Source: an uncultured Salinimicrobium sp. (lineage in GTDB: Bacteria > Bacteroidota > Bacteroidia > Flavobacteriales > Flavobacteriaceae). Taken from it: a DNA stretch of 64,000 nucleotides. Position 1 is the stretch's first letter, and the number at the start of each line of letters is the position of its first letter. The notes beneath the pieces are model-generated. The model did not search any database and was not told the origin of the DNA. It was given only the letters and a program-made list of their open reading frames with translations. Position numbers and translations under genes: made by a program. Positions 1 through 8,612 of the stretch are shown one piece after another. The DNA lies in the NCBI GenBank assembly GCA_946887075.1, contig CAMPKA010000002.1, positions 186,001 through 250,000 of the forward strand, in the 5' to 3' direction.

Positions 1-2
1 TG

Positions 3-1940
3 CCCGGTATGACCCTCCCCCAGGGTTTGGAGGCCGAGTTCTCCCTGCATACCAAAAATGAAATCGATTCCATCGTACCGGAATTTCCTTCGCGGACCAG
101 GCTGGAAACTCTGGAGACGGACCGGGAGGATCACCTGATGTATGCAGTGAACTTCGATAAGTTGGGAGAGAATTTACTGACCATCTACTACAACGGGGGA
201 GAGAAATCCATTCTGGAGTTTTTCTCCACTGAACCCGTGCGCACCTTGATCAAGAAGAGGAGTCAGTTCATTACGGAAAAACAGCAACACAGGGATTCAA
301 CCAAGTGGTATGATGGCCTGTATTCTGTCTGGGACATGAAAAATGAAGTGCTCAGAGGCCCGGATAATACAGACGGGTTCAATCACTGGTGGGGGTATGT
401 CCTGGCTGCCGATGATCCTGCCCTGTCAAAAGCCCCTTTTGTTGCAGCCAAGAATGTATACATGCCGGATGATCAGGAAATCGAATCCCTGGAGTACTAC
501 ATCGAAAACTTTGTCTGGGGAGGATTGCAGCGTACCGATGAGGAATCTCCTTATCCCTATGGGATATATGGGACCCCGAACTGGAAGGTGAACCGGAATG
601 AATTTCTTCGGGCCGGGGTGAAAAACAGGAACCTGGATAAAATGAACATATGGCGGTCGTACGATTATCCCCACATCATGATGATGTATTATCATATGTA
701 TGAGATTGCGAAGTTCTATCCAGAGAAAACCTCCTACCTCGATGCAGCTGGTTATCTGGAAAGGGCGTTCCAGACCGCGAAGGCACTTTTTACCTACCCG
801 TATGAGATCCTTCCCTGGTATGATACCTATAAATGGGGCCTGTACAATGAACTGGTCATCCTGCCTCTGATAAAGAGCCTCGAAGAAGCGGGCCGCCAGG
901 AAGATGCCGACTGGCTGAGACATGAATGGGAAAAAAAGGTGAAATATTTCGTGTATGATGATAAGTATCCCTTCAGGAGCGAATACAGTTTTGACCGGAC
1001 CGCCTTCGAATCTACCTACGCATTTGCGAAGTACGGTACCCTCAACGAGATGAAACCCGATCAAAATCTGTGGTATGATGTGAAGCTTGAAAAATGGTAT
1101 TCCCATCCGGATGTTGACCAGGAAGACAGCCGGGATTTCATGGAGAGACAGCTCATGGCCGGGCTGGCAGTCAGGGGATGGCTGGAACCATCCTATTATA
1201 CGCTGGGATCCGACTTCAGCCTGAGTTATATGGCCAGAATGGGAGGATGGGGAATTCTTGACTATGGACTACACTTCGCAGAAGAGCCATGGGATTGGCT
1301 CCAGTTGGGCTACGCGTCCTACCTGAGTTCCTTTGCGCTGATGAACACAGGAACACCCGAATCGAATTACGGCTATTGGTTCCCGGGTAAAGAAAATGAC
1401 GGGGCTACCGGATGGGCGTTTAACAGACAAAAATACGGGCAGATATGGTTGCAGGACAGGTCTAATCCCCGGGGAGCCTGGATATATGATGGTGAGGCCG
1501 ATCTGGGCAACGGTGCGATCTTTCGGACCGCTGCCACCATAATTGCCGAGGATCCCCTTTTTGGCTGGATCGCCTATGGGGGAAACTTAAAGAGAGAAGA
1601 TGAGGCATTGGCCGTAGTGCCCGAGGACGGGGTGGGAATTAAATTTGCCCTGGTCACTCAGGAGGGAAGACTCATAGCGGAACTCAACAGGGATAGGTTC
1701 TCCCAAACGGCCCCGATAAAGACAGACCAGGAGGGAAACCATTTCAGATTTCCCATCCAGAATGTTACCGGGGATTCGCATCAGCTACAAATTAAACTGA
1801 CAGGTACTCCGGATTCCGAATATGCCCTGTTTCTTGACGGGCAACCTCTGGGAGATATTGAATTAAAGGGTGCCTACGAGGTTACCAAAGCTTTTCTTTT
1901 GCCAGAGGCGGGGGGGACCCTGGAATTACGTAAACTTTAA
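3..1940 (+). CDS. DUF5695-family secreted protein, 5' end outside the window
   Basis: The reading frame is open to the window edge; the first in-frame Met is at 9 but is internal. The visible 640-odd residues align along their whole length with the C-terminal two thirds of the 895-residue protein at 25435-28122. Shared blocks include WGGLQ/WGGIQ, RSYDYPH/RSYNYPH and GWIAYGGNL/GWLAFGGNL, so roughly 300 N-terminal residues with the signal peptide should lie upstream. The family has no established function that I know of. The Trp/Tyr-rich helical repeats resemble an (alpha/alpha)6-type carbohydrate-active fold, which is inference. The stop codon is followed immediately by the ATG of the next gene, so the two are probably translated from one mRNA. 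Confidence 0.85.
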   Translation, partial: PGMTLPQGLEAEFSLHTKNEIDSIVPEFPSRTRLETLETDREDHLMYAVNFDKLGENLLTIYYNGGEKSILEFFSTEPVRTLIKKRSQFITEKQQHRDSTKWYDGLYSVWDMKNEVLRGPDNTDGFNHWWGYVLAADDPALSKAPFVAAKNVYMPDDQEIESLEYYIENFVWGGLQRTDEESPYPYGIYGTPNWKVNRNEFLRAGVKNRNLDKMNIWRSYDYPHIMMMYYHMYEIAKFYPEKTSYLDAAGYLERAFQTAKALFTYPYEILPWYDTYKWGLYNELVILPLIKSLEEAGRQEDADWLRHEWEKKVKYFVYDDKYPFRSEYSFDRTAFESTYAFAKYGTLNEMKPDQNLWYDVKLEKWYSHPDVDQEDSRDFMERQLMAGLAVRGWLEPSYYTLGSDFSLSYMARMGGWGILDYGLHFAEEPWDWLQLGYASYLSSFALMNTGTPESNYGYWFPGKENDGATGWAFNRQKYGQIWLQDRSNPRGAWIYDGEADLGNGAIFRTAATIIAEDPLFGWIAYGGNLKREDEALAVVPEDGVGIKFALVTQEGRLIAELNRDRFSQTAPIKTDQEGNHFRFPIQNVTGDSHQLQIKLTGTPDSEYALFLDGQPLGDIELKGAYEVTKAFLLPEAGGTLELRKL

Positions 1941-3830
1941 ATGATTATGAAAAAGGCGAGTCTGAAACTTTCAGTCCTTAAGTCACAGTTGATACTTCTT
2001 ATTCTCGGCCCGTTGCTATTGGCCATGAGCTGCACCAAAGAAGAGGATCCCGGTAAGGAAAAAGTGGAGGAAGAAGTCGAATTGCCGGATAAAGAGGAAC
2101 CCGTCGAGGAGGGATTGGATATCTACATCCCCGATGCGTTCAGTGAGATGGATTTGGAGGACAACGCCAGCACCTGGAGCTATCAGCGCAGCAGGCAATC
2201 CGAACATTTCATCGTTTTCTGGGGGGCAGGTTATGGAGAGATGGATCCAGATTCCAGTGCTGTCCCAGAGGCTTACCGGGTGGATATTGATAACCTGCTG
2301 TCCAAGGCGGAGCATTTCTATACCCTGAATGTGGAGGAACTGGGTTTTGCAGAAACGGGATCAGGAAATTCCAATCTGGATCGGTACAAGATGATGATCT
2401 TCCTCTTCTATCAGGAGGAGTGGCTGGCAACCGGATCCGGTTACGATGATACTATCGGTGCCCTCTGGATAAGCCCCGGTACCAGCCAACCGGTTGGGAC
2501 GACCCTGGCACATGAGATCGGGCACAGTTTTCAGTATCAGGTGTATAGTGATCTGCGGAACGGGCATGGCTTCAGATATGGGTTCGGTGGCAATGGAGGG
2601 AATGGGTTCTGGGAACAAACGGCAAACTGGCAGGCCTTTTATGCCTATCCTGAACAGACTTTTGAAAACGCCAATTTCGATGTGTATATCAACAATTATT
2701 TCAGACATATACACCATGAGCATTACCGATATGCCAGTTACTTCATCCATTATTACTGGACGGATGAACACGGACAGGATTTTATTGGACGCCTGTGGCG
2801 GGAAGCGCAGGAACCTGAAGATCCCATTGAGGCTTATATGCGGATTACGGGTATAGATGTGGAGCAGCTCAATGATGAGATCTATGACGCGGCAACCAGG
2901 CTGGTCACCTGGGACCTGGATGCGATCCGCAGTTACGGAAAGGATCATATAGGGGCACACCGGTTCGATTATGAGACACGACCGGACGGAAGCCATCAGG
3001 TCGCGTATGATTTTGCTCCCGGGACTACCGGGTACAACGTCATCCGCCTAAAGGTACCTCAGGCAGGGGAGAAAATTTCCACAACATTTACCGGAATGGC
3101 CAACGCCACGGGCTACAATCAGGTGACCGCCTCAAGAGCAGGCTGGCGCTATGGTTATGTCGCTTTGCTGGAGAGCGGGGAGCGGGTGTACGGTCAGATG
3201 CACAAAGGACCTGAAAGCATAGTAAGTTTTACCGTTCCTGAGCATACGGAGAAGCTTTGGTTTGTTGTCACAGGGGCGCCTAACACCTATGAGCCTCATG
3301 CCTGGGATGAGGATAACAGCAATGATGATCAATGGCCGTATGCGGTCAAGTTCAATAATACGAATATCTATGATTATGTTGATATTCCGGCCAACGGGAC
3401 CCCAGGTGATGTTACCATGAGCTATGATCTTGCTTTTCCTGTATCAGCCACAGCATATACAGGGGAGACCATCACTATCGAAACCGTTCCGCTTTCCGAA
3501 GCCTTCTTGTTACAACCCGGAGAGATTCAGGAAAAAATGGAAGGGAGCATCAACTTTTTCGCAGTTGAAAAGGACGGGACTCTCAACAGCACGACGACGG
3601 CAAACGGATATGGACACTGGTTTGATGACAATGGAAATGTCGTGGCATGGGGCGATAGGGCAGCAGTTTTTTCGGAATTCAATATTGATTCTTTTGCCTT
3701 TACCATCGGGCAATTTCCTGATCACAATAAGGCTGGTGATGTTTTCACCATCAAGCAGGCCCTGGTTTACGAATACGAACCTGGGAAGACCGCTCAGGCC
3801 ACCTTTGTGTTTCAAATTACCCTTGAATAG
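1941..3830 (+). CDS. DUF6055/DUF4859 lipoprotein, putative zinc metallopeptidase
   Basis: A 629-residue protein with a lipoprotein signal ending at Cys31 (LLLAMSC) and an acidic linker to about residue 60, so probably surface-exposed. The central part resembles DUF6055; residues about 490-629 (GYGHWFDDNGNV, then a KAGD..TIKQALVYEYEPG block) match DUF4859. Residues 191-195 are HEIGH, followed by Glu225 in WEQTANW: an HExxH...E arrangement as in gluzincin peptidases, including the M60-like proteases that attack O-glycoproteins. DUF6055 is uncharacterised as far as I know; peptidase activity is inference. It starts directly after the DUF5695 stop; Met at 1947 is an alternative start. A shorter paralogue lies at 8613-10004. 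Confidence 0.82.
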   Translation: MIMKKASLKLSVLKSQLILLILGPLLLAMSCTKEEDPGKEKVEEEVELPDKEEPVEEGLDIYIPDAFSEMDLEDNASTWSYQRSRQSEHFIVFWGAGYGEMDPDSSAVPEAYRVDIDNLLSKAEHFYTLNVEELGFAETGSGNSNLDRYKMMIFLFYQEEWLATGSGYDDTIGALWISPGTSQPVGTTLAHEIGHSFQYQVYSDLRNGHGFRYGFGGNGGNGFWEQTANWQAFYAYPEQTFENANFDVYINNYFRHIHHEHYRYASYFIHYYWTDEHGQDFIGRLWREAQEPEDPIEAYMRITGIDVEQLNDEIYDAATRLVTWDLDAIRSYGKDHIGAHRFDYETRPDGSHQVAYDFAPGTTGYNVIRLKVPQAGEKISTTFTGMANATGYNQVTASRAGWRYGYVALLESGERVYGQMHKGPESIVSFTVPEHTEKLWFVVTGAPNTYEPHAWDEDNSNDDQWPYAVKFNNTNIYDYVDIPANGTPGDVTMSYDLAFPVSATAYTGETITIETVPLSEAFLLQPGEIQEKMEGSINFFAVEKDGTLNSTTTANGYGHWFDDNGNVVAWGDRAAVFSEFNIDSFAFTIGQFPDHNKAGDVFTIKQALVYEYEPGKTAQATFVFQITLE

Positions 3831-4051
3831 GATTGACTGACCTGACAAACAACGGAATATATCTGGTACCGGGCGGTTCACCGGAAGGGAAGATAACAGG
3901 CTTATAGGCCATACAAAAGACTTTAAGTACAAGAGTAACAAAAAGGCTGTCTCATGTTTTCCGGGGCGGTTTTTTTGACTGCGTCCCCTTGGTAAACCAT
4001 TAGATACCAGACGCTAAGCTGACTCTGAAATGGTTACAGGTCATCCTTTGG

Positions 4052-6226
4052 CTACTCCAGGTCAGGTGTCGTCTCTTCTTTCAGCTCAAGCACCTCCTTT
4101 TGATCAAGGGCATAATCATACATCCTGAATGAAGCCATGTAACCGGAATAGTTTTCTCCGACATCCGAAGCCCCGATGATAATTCTCGCATCGTCTATGG
4201 CTGAAGCCAATGTCATGACCTGAGAATTATCCAGTTTCCCGTCGACATAAATCTTTTCCACCACTCCGTCAAAGGTCAGAACGAGGTGATGCCATTGATT
4301 TGCCTCAGGTACATTATTATAGCGCATATCGAAATGCCCGTCCAGATGCGCAGCTGCACCGTAAGGTCCGCTGTTATAGGTCATGGCATTATAAGAGTTT
4401 GCCAGGGAGAATTCATGACGGTCGCACCAGGAGGCAAGGAATTCCCCCTCGTTATCTATTTCCGGGTTCCTGACCCAGGTAGCCACGGTATAGGATCCAT
4501 TCCAGGCCAGGGTTTCGGGAACCTCCCGGTCAGCCAGCACAAGAGCTCCGTCGATGAACTGCATCAGATTCTGTCCTTCAGTTTCCTCGATCTGCACCTG
4601 TCCTTTTGAAGAAAATGTTCCTCCAAGGGTTCCCTCGTTGGCAATACCCTCGTCAAGATCTTCTTCTGAGACCTTTTCGAAGTCCACCTTTACGATCATG
4701 TTTCCTTTGCTTCGAGGAGCCGGATCTTTAGCAGATGCCTTGTTGGTCAGGTGATTCAGCGGGATTTCGAATAAGGAATCGTATACTTCGATTTCCCAGA
4801 CAGCGGCGAAAAGTCCCGTCATTTCGGTATCCAGAACGCGTAATCTGAGATACCGTGCCTCCACGTTTTGATCATCGACCATGGGACTGCCGGAGGTACG
4901 GTTATCGGATCTGTCCGCGTAGACCTCCCAGTTCTCGCCATCTTTGGAGTGTTCAAGAATATACTGATAATAGTAAGAGGCGAATTCAAAATGGGTCATC
5001 ACTCTTGCGATTTCCTGGACCTTCCCAAGGTCAATGGTGAGGTGTTGCGGTAAGGAGTTGTCTGCCGCTTTCCACATGGTGGCATTGTTTCGATCAACTG
5101 CATACTCGGGTTTGTACCTGAAATCATATTCGGGGGTTTCCAGATGATAGGAAGAGCTTGCTTCGACCGGTGCCATAAAAGCCAATTCGTCCGGAAAGGG
5201 TTCCGATTTTATCAGTTCCTTTACCCCTCTGTGGGTGGGAAGGACATGGCGTATAGTGGAATCATTCTCAAAGATCATTTTATCAATACTGACCTGTCTT
5301 GCGAGGCCTCCCCTTGTCATCGGATAATCATGACGGTGATAGGCGATGTAGTAATCGGTTCCCTCCTTCAGCACAGAATGGTGGCCGGGACCATGAACGG
5401 AACCATCCTCGGTCGTGCTGAGGATCGGACTGTTCTCACCAGCGGTGAAGGGTCCGTATGGAGTATCTGCATAGGAATACCGGACATTATAGGTTTCGTC
5501 ATGGCAGGAGGCACCGGAATACATCAGGATGTATTTGGAACCTTTCTTCATCATGTAAGGAGCTTCAAAAGGTCCGGGCGTCTGCTCCAGCGGGATGTTC
5601 GCCGGGTTCTTGATCGAGGACATCGTCTCCTGATCAAGTTCCCCTACTGCATAGCCACCATTATAGTGGACCCAGGTACCCCAATAGGCATAGATTTTAC
5701 CGTCAGTATCCCGGAAAAACTGAGCATCCAGGGAAGGAAATCCTTTCCTCGGGTAATTGTGCGGGATCACCGGGATATCCTCCTCGCTGAGTTTCGTCCA
5801 GGGCCCTACGGGAGAATCTGAAACATACCCGTAAATGTTACAGCCGGCTTGGCAATTCCCGAAAAAGAGGTAATATTTCCCGTCGTCCCCTTTGATAATG
5901 TCCGGAGCCCAGAAATTACGGAGGTTGACGGATTCAAGACTCGGAATCTCCATGGTGTAGTTATACCAGTGCTCGAAATCCTTGCTGTACCAGACCGTCG
6001 GAGCTCCTGAGGCCAGCATTTCATTGTCTGTGGTAGCATAGACATAATAGATATCCCCGAACTTTTTGATGGTCGGATCCGCAAACCAACCCGGAAAGAT
6101 CGGATTTCCAGTATCCGGAGCCTGGGCAGACATGGTCTGGGCCGACGGAGTGCTGGAATGTCCAAGAGCAAGTAGCAGAAAACAAGCTCCGATTAAATGT
6201 TGCTTTAATTTTTTCATGTGGTTCAT
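4052..6226 (-). CDS. Secreted family 43 glycoside hydrolase with F5/8C and LamG modules
   Basis: A 724-residue exported enzyme (signal peptide about 1-30, ending SAQ). Residues about 40-345 are a GH43 five-bladed propeller: Asp50 in WFADPT is the expected base, Asp167 in SLDAQF the pKa modulator and Glu221 in GPFEAP the acid. Residues about 350-485 look like a discoidin (F5/8 type C) carbohydrate-binding module and about 515-720 like a LamG/concanavalin-like module. GH43 enzymes remove alpha-L-arabinofuranose, beta-xylose or beta-1,3-galactose; the subfamily cannot be fixed by eye, but arabinofuranosidase or exo-galactanase would fit the neighbours. It is the second gene of a two-gene leftward operon, 7 bases after GH97. 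Start could be Met at 6226 or 6217. Confidence 0.9.
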   Translation of the reverse strand: MNHMKKLKQHLIGACFLLLALGHSSTPSAQTMSAQAPDTGNPIFPGWFADPTIKKFGDIYYVYATTDNEMLASGAPTVWYSKDFEHWYNYTMEIPSLESVNLRNFWAPDIIKGDDGKYYLFFGNCQAGCNIYGYVSDSPVGPWTKLSEEDIPVIPHNYPRKGFPSLDAQFFRDTDGKIYAYWGTWVHYNGGYAVGELDQETMSSIKNPANIPLEQTPGPFEAPYMMKKGSKYILMYSGASCHDETYNVRYSYADTPYGPFTAGENSPILSTTEDGSVHGPGHHSVLKEGTDYYIAYHRHDYPMTRGGLARQVSIDKMIFENDSTIRHVLPTHRGVKELIKSEPFPDELAFMAPVEASSSYHLETPEYDFRYKPEYAVDRNNATMWKAADNSLPQHLTIDLGKVQEIARVMTHFEFASYYYQYILEHSKDGENWEVYADRSDNRTSGSPMVDDQNVEARYLRLRVLDTEMTGLFAAVWEIEVYDSLFEIPLNHLTNKASAKDPAPRSKGNMIVKVDFEKVSEEDLDEGIANEGTLGGTFSSKGQVQIEETEGQNLMQFIDGALVLADREVPETLAWNGSYTVATWVRNPEIDNEGEFLASWCDRHEFSLANSYNAMTYNSGPYGAAAHLDGHFDMRYNNVPEANQWHHLVLTFDGVVEKIYVDGKLDNSQVMTLASAIDDARIIIGASDVGENYSGYMASFRMYDYALDQKEVLELKEETTPDLE

Positions 6227-6233
6227 TTAAATT

Positions 6234-8198
6234 TCATTGAATATCCGGATCCTGAAAGATCATCGCACCTCCCTGACCCAATACCGCGATTTCCAAAGTT
6301 CCGTCCTGACCTATGGTTTCGGTCTTTAGGGCTGCATTTCGGTCCTTCTGGTCATAAATGATCTCCACCTCTTTGCCTGCAAGCATCGGCAATTCCAGGG
6401 CGATCGTTTTTGCGTCCTGTTCTCCATTGACAAGTGCTACATACCACCTGCTGCCTTTCCTTCTTGCTATAGCGCAGTGCTTTCCAGGGGCCCCGCTGAT
6501 ATACCGGGTCTCATCCCATACCGTAGGTACGCTGCGCAGAAAGTCCAGAATAAACTCTGGCTCCTGCAGAACTTCAGGGGTTAGTCCAAAATACTGTACC
6601 GGGGAAAGAAACAGCACCGAAGTGGCGATTTCGAAGGCATCTGTGGTTCTTCTGAACGTACCTCTGTTCTCCTTCCTGTGAAGTCTTTCTTTCAGGAAGA
6701 CGGGCCCGAAATCCATGGCTCCCACCGCATTCCTGGTGAAGGGCAGGATCGTGGCATTTTCGGCATAATGATCCGCGTATTCTTGGTCGAAGTACAGCAT
6801 TTCTGAAGCTTTCACAGCTTCTGAGGTTACGAAGTTTGGGTACATAGCCTCCCACCCCCTCGGCAGGGTACTTCCATGAACGGTGACGAGGAGTCCATGT
6901 GCATTGGCATCTGTGAGTATGTCCTCATAAAATTTCATCGTGACCTGTTTGTCGCCTCCGAAAAAGTCGACTTTCAGGCCCTTGACCCCGATTTCCCTGA
7001 GCCAAGCCATTTCCTTTTGTCGCTCCGGCGCAGTGTGCATCCTGTCCTGTGGGGTTTGCGGAGCGTCATTCCAGAATCCGTTCGAATTGTACCACAGCAG
7101 CACACCGACACCCTTGGATTCGGCATAACGTACGAGATCCTGGATTTTGTCTCTGCCTATTCCCCGGTCCCACCAGTTATCGACCAGCGTGTATTCGAAA
7201 TCCAGAGCTGATGCCAGATCGATATATTTTTTCTGATCTTCAAAATTGATGCTTCCATCCTGCCAGAGAATCCAGCTCCAGGTGGCCCGACCCATCTTGT
7301 AATCCCTTGAAGGTTGGTACCTAGGGGCCACATAATCAAAGGCAACGGTGGATTCCACAATGGGTTTAAGTGTTTTCCCCAGGGTAATGGTTCGCCAGGG
7401 GGTCCTCATTGGTATTGAAGTTGCTGCAGTAACATCACCAATGCCCCCGTTCTCACCAGGCTGAGGAAATTTAAGCGGATAAAAACCCTGTTTAGAACCT
7501 TCCCCCAGCCGCGATCCTGGATATCCCCCGTCGACACCTGATTCAGAAAGCAGTACCCACCCTTTTGAGCCAAGCATGAAAAGAGCCGGAAAGGTATATC
7601 CCCGACCGTATTTTGAGGGAATCCCCATAGTTCCGTTTACGACGTAGTTTTCTTCATAGGAGGGTTTGGTCTGTTCCCATCCGGTCATGGGGACGGCCTG
7701 GGGAGTAATATAAGTCGTCGCATCATCAGGAAGATTAAAGCCGGTGGATTCCTCCTTGATGATCACCCTGGTCTTTCTCTCTTTTGTTGCAATGCGGTAT
7801 CTGAAAGCAACATCGCTATCCGAGACCCGGAAGATGACCTGAAGCGTATCCTCGTTTGAATTCGTATAGGTGGTTACAAGCTCATTGGCAATAACCTGTA
7901 TATCGTGGGCTTTTCCCTTGCTCAAGGTATAATCCCTGCGGAACTTTTGGTGGTCTGCCGATTGAAAATTCAGATTTTCTGAAAAGTCCCCGATTGAGGT
8001 CTTCAGACCCAGGGGAGAATCCTCCAGAAAGACTATTCCCGAATGTGTTATGGCATAAGTAATCCGACCTGAATGTAATGCCAGGGACACCTGAATCCCT
8101 TCATCTGGACTTTTGACAGTAGCTATATTTTGTCCTGAAATTGGAAATAGGGGAACCAGAAATATGGCTAAGAATGATAATAAAGGTTTATGCACCAT
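6234..8198 (-). CDS. Secreted family 97 glycoside hydrolase, retaining alpha-galactosidase type
   Basis: A 654-residue protein with signal peptide (1-22, PISGQ), an N-terminal beta-sandwich and a (beta/alpha)8 barrel typical of GH97. In the retaining Bacteroides enzyme BtGH97b the nucleophile is an Asp and the acid/base a Glu about 50 residues later. Here Asp411 in GLKVDFF and Glu460 in VTSEAVKAS match that layout. SusB-type inverting alpha-glucosidases lack the nucleophile Asp, so an alpha-galactosidase-like retaining enzyme is the better prediction. Calcium-site glutamates would lie at Glu460 and nearby. First gene of the leftward GH97-GH43 operon, divergent from the DUF6055-GH31 pair, with a candidate promoter at 8278-8285. 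The exact sugar is not proven by sequence. Confidence 0.9.
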   Translation of the reverse strand: MVHKPLLSFLAIFLVPLFPISGQNIATVKSPDEGIQVSLALHSGRITYAITHSGIVFLEDSPLGLKTSIGDFSENLNFQSADHQKFRRDYTLSKGKAHDIQVIANELVTTYTNSNEDTLQVIFRVSDSDVAFRYRIATKERKTRVIIKEESTGFNLPDDATTYITPQAVPMTGWEQTKPSYEENYVVNGTMGIPSKYGRGYTFPALFMLGSKGWVLLSESGVDGGYPGSRLGEGSKQGFYPLKFPQPGENGGIGDVTAATSIPMRTPWRTITLGKTLKPIVESTVAFDYVAPRYQPSRDYKMGRATWSWILWQDGSINFEDQKKYIDLASALDFEYTLVDNWWDRGIGRDKIQDLVRYAESKGVGVLLWYNSNGFWNDAPQTPQDRMHTAPERQKEMAWLREIGVKGLKVDFFGGDKQVTMKFYEDILTDANAHGLLVTVHGSTLPRGWEAMYPNFVTSEAVKASEMLYFDQEYADHYAENATILPFTRNAVGAMDFGPVFLKERLHRKENRGTFRRTTDAFEIATSVLFLSPVQYFGLTPEVLQEPEFILDFLRSVPTVWDETRYISGAPGKHCAIARRKGSRWYVALVNGEQDAKTIALELPMLAGKEVEIIYDQKDRNAALKTETIGQDGTLEIAVLGQGGAMIFQDPDIQ

Positions 8199-8277
8199 TA
8201 AAAGACTGATTCCGAGTTTATCTCCATTAATGCAATTTTCATTCCGCCTATTGAAGTAATGCCCGGGTAGATCCCTT

Positions 8278-8285
8278 CAAAATTA
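8278..8285 (-). promoter_or_regulatory. Candidate -7 element for the GH97-GH43 operon
   Basis: On the minus strand this reads TAATTTTG, an exact match to the Bacteroidota consensus TAnnTTTG. It lies about 80 bases before the GH97 start codon. No good -33 TTTG partner was found, so this is a motif match only. Confidence 0.4.
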
Positions 8286-8576
8286 GCCAATTGAGGTATC
8301 TGTCACCCTTGATTTATTAGCATATCTTGATATTAAATTAACTTGCAAGGGCACGAGGACAACGGTCCGGACACCGGATCAGCACGAATAATATTCCCCC
8401 ACTTGCTACAGTTGGTGAATCATTCAAGATATTGAAAATCAGCTAATTACCCTGATAATAAAGGCCATTTTCAACAGGCCTGCTCCTCCTGCTTTTACCT
8501 TCCTTTAGGCTAAATTTCCTGGGGCACTCCTTTCGGGGGAGGTTTTGATACACGTATTTTTTTGGACTTAATCCTA

Positions 8577-8584
8577 TAAATTTG
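8577..8584 (+). promoter_or_regulatory. Candidate -7 element for the DUF6055-GH31 pair
   Basis: TAAATTTG matches TAnnTTTG and sits 28 bases upstream of the ATG at 8613, giving a 5' leader of roughly 20 bases. A TTTG at 8561-8564 is too close to be a normal -33 box. Confidence 0.45.
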
Positions 8585-8612
8585 GTTCTGTCACTTACTC
8601 TAAAAGAAAGTT

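Larger units (their letters stand above)
8199..8612. other. Divergent intergenic region between GH97 and DUF6055 genes
   Basis: 414 bases without a credible gene. It carries a Bacteroidota -7-type element on each strand (8278-8285 leftward, 8577-8584 rightward). No clear direct or inverted operator repeat was seen between them. Confidence 0.7.

Noticed and set aside
426..1106. 226-codon minus-strand frame within the DUF5695 gene
   Set aside because: Shadow of a gene supported by a paralogue at 25435-28122.
3936..3960. Sequence resembling the end of an insertion sequence (GGCTGTCTCA)
   Set aside because: No partner end, no transposase remnant and no target duplication nearby.
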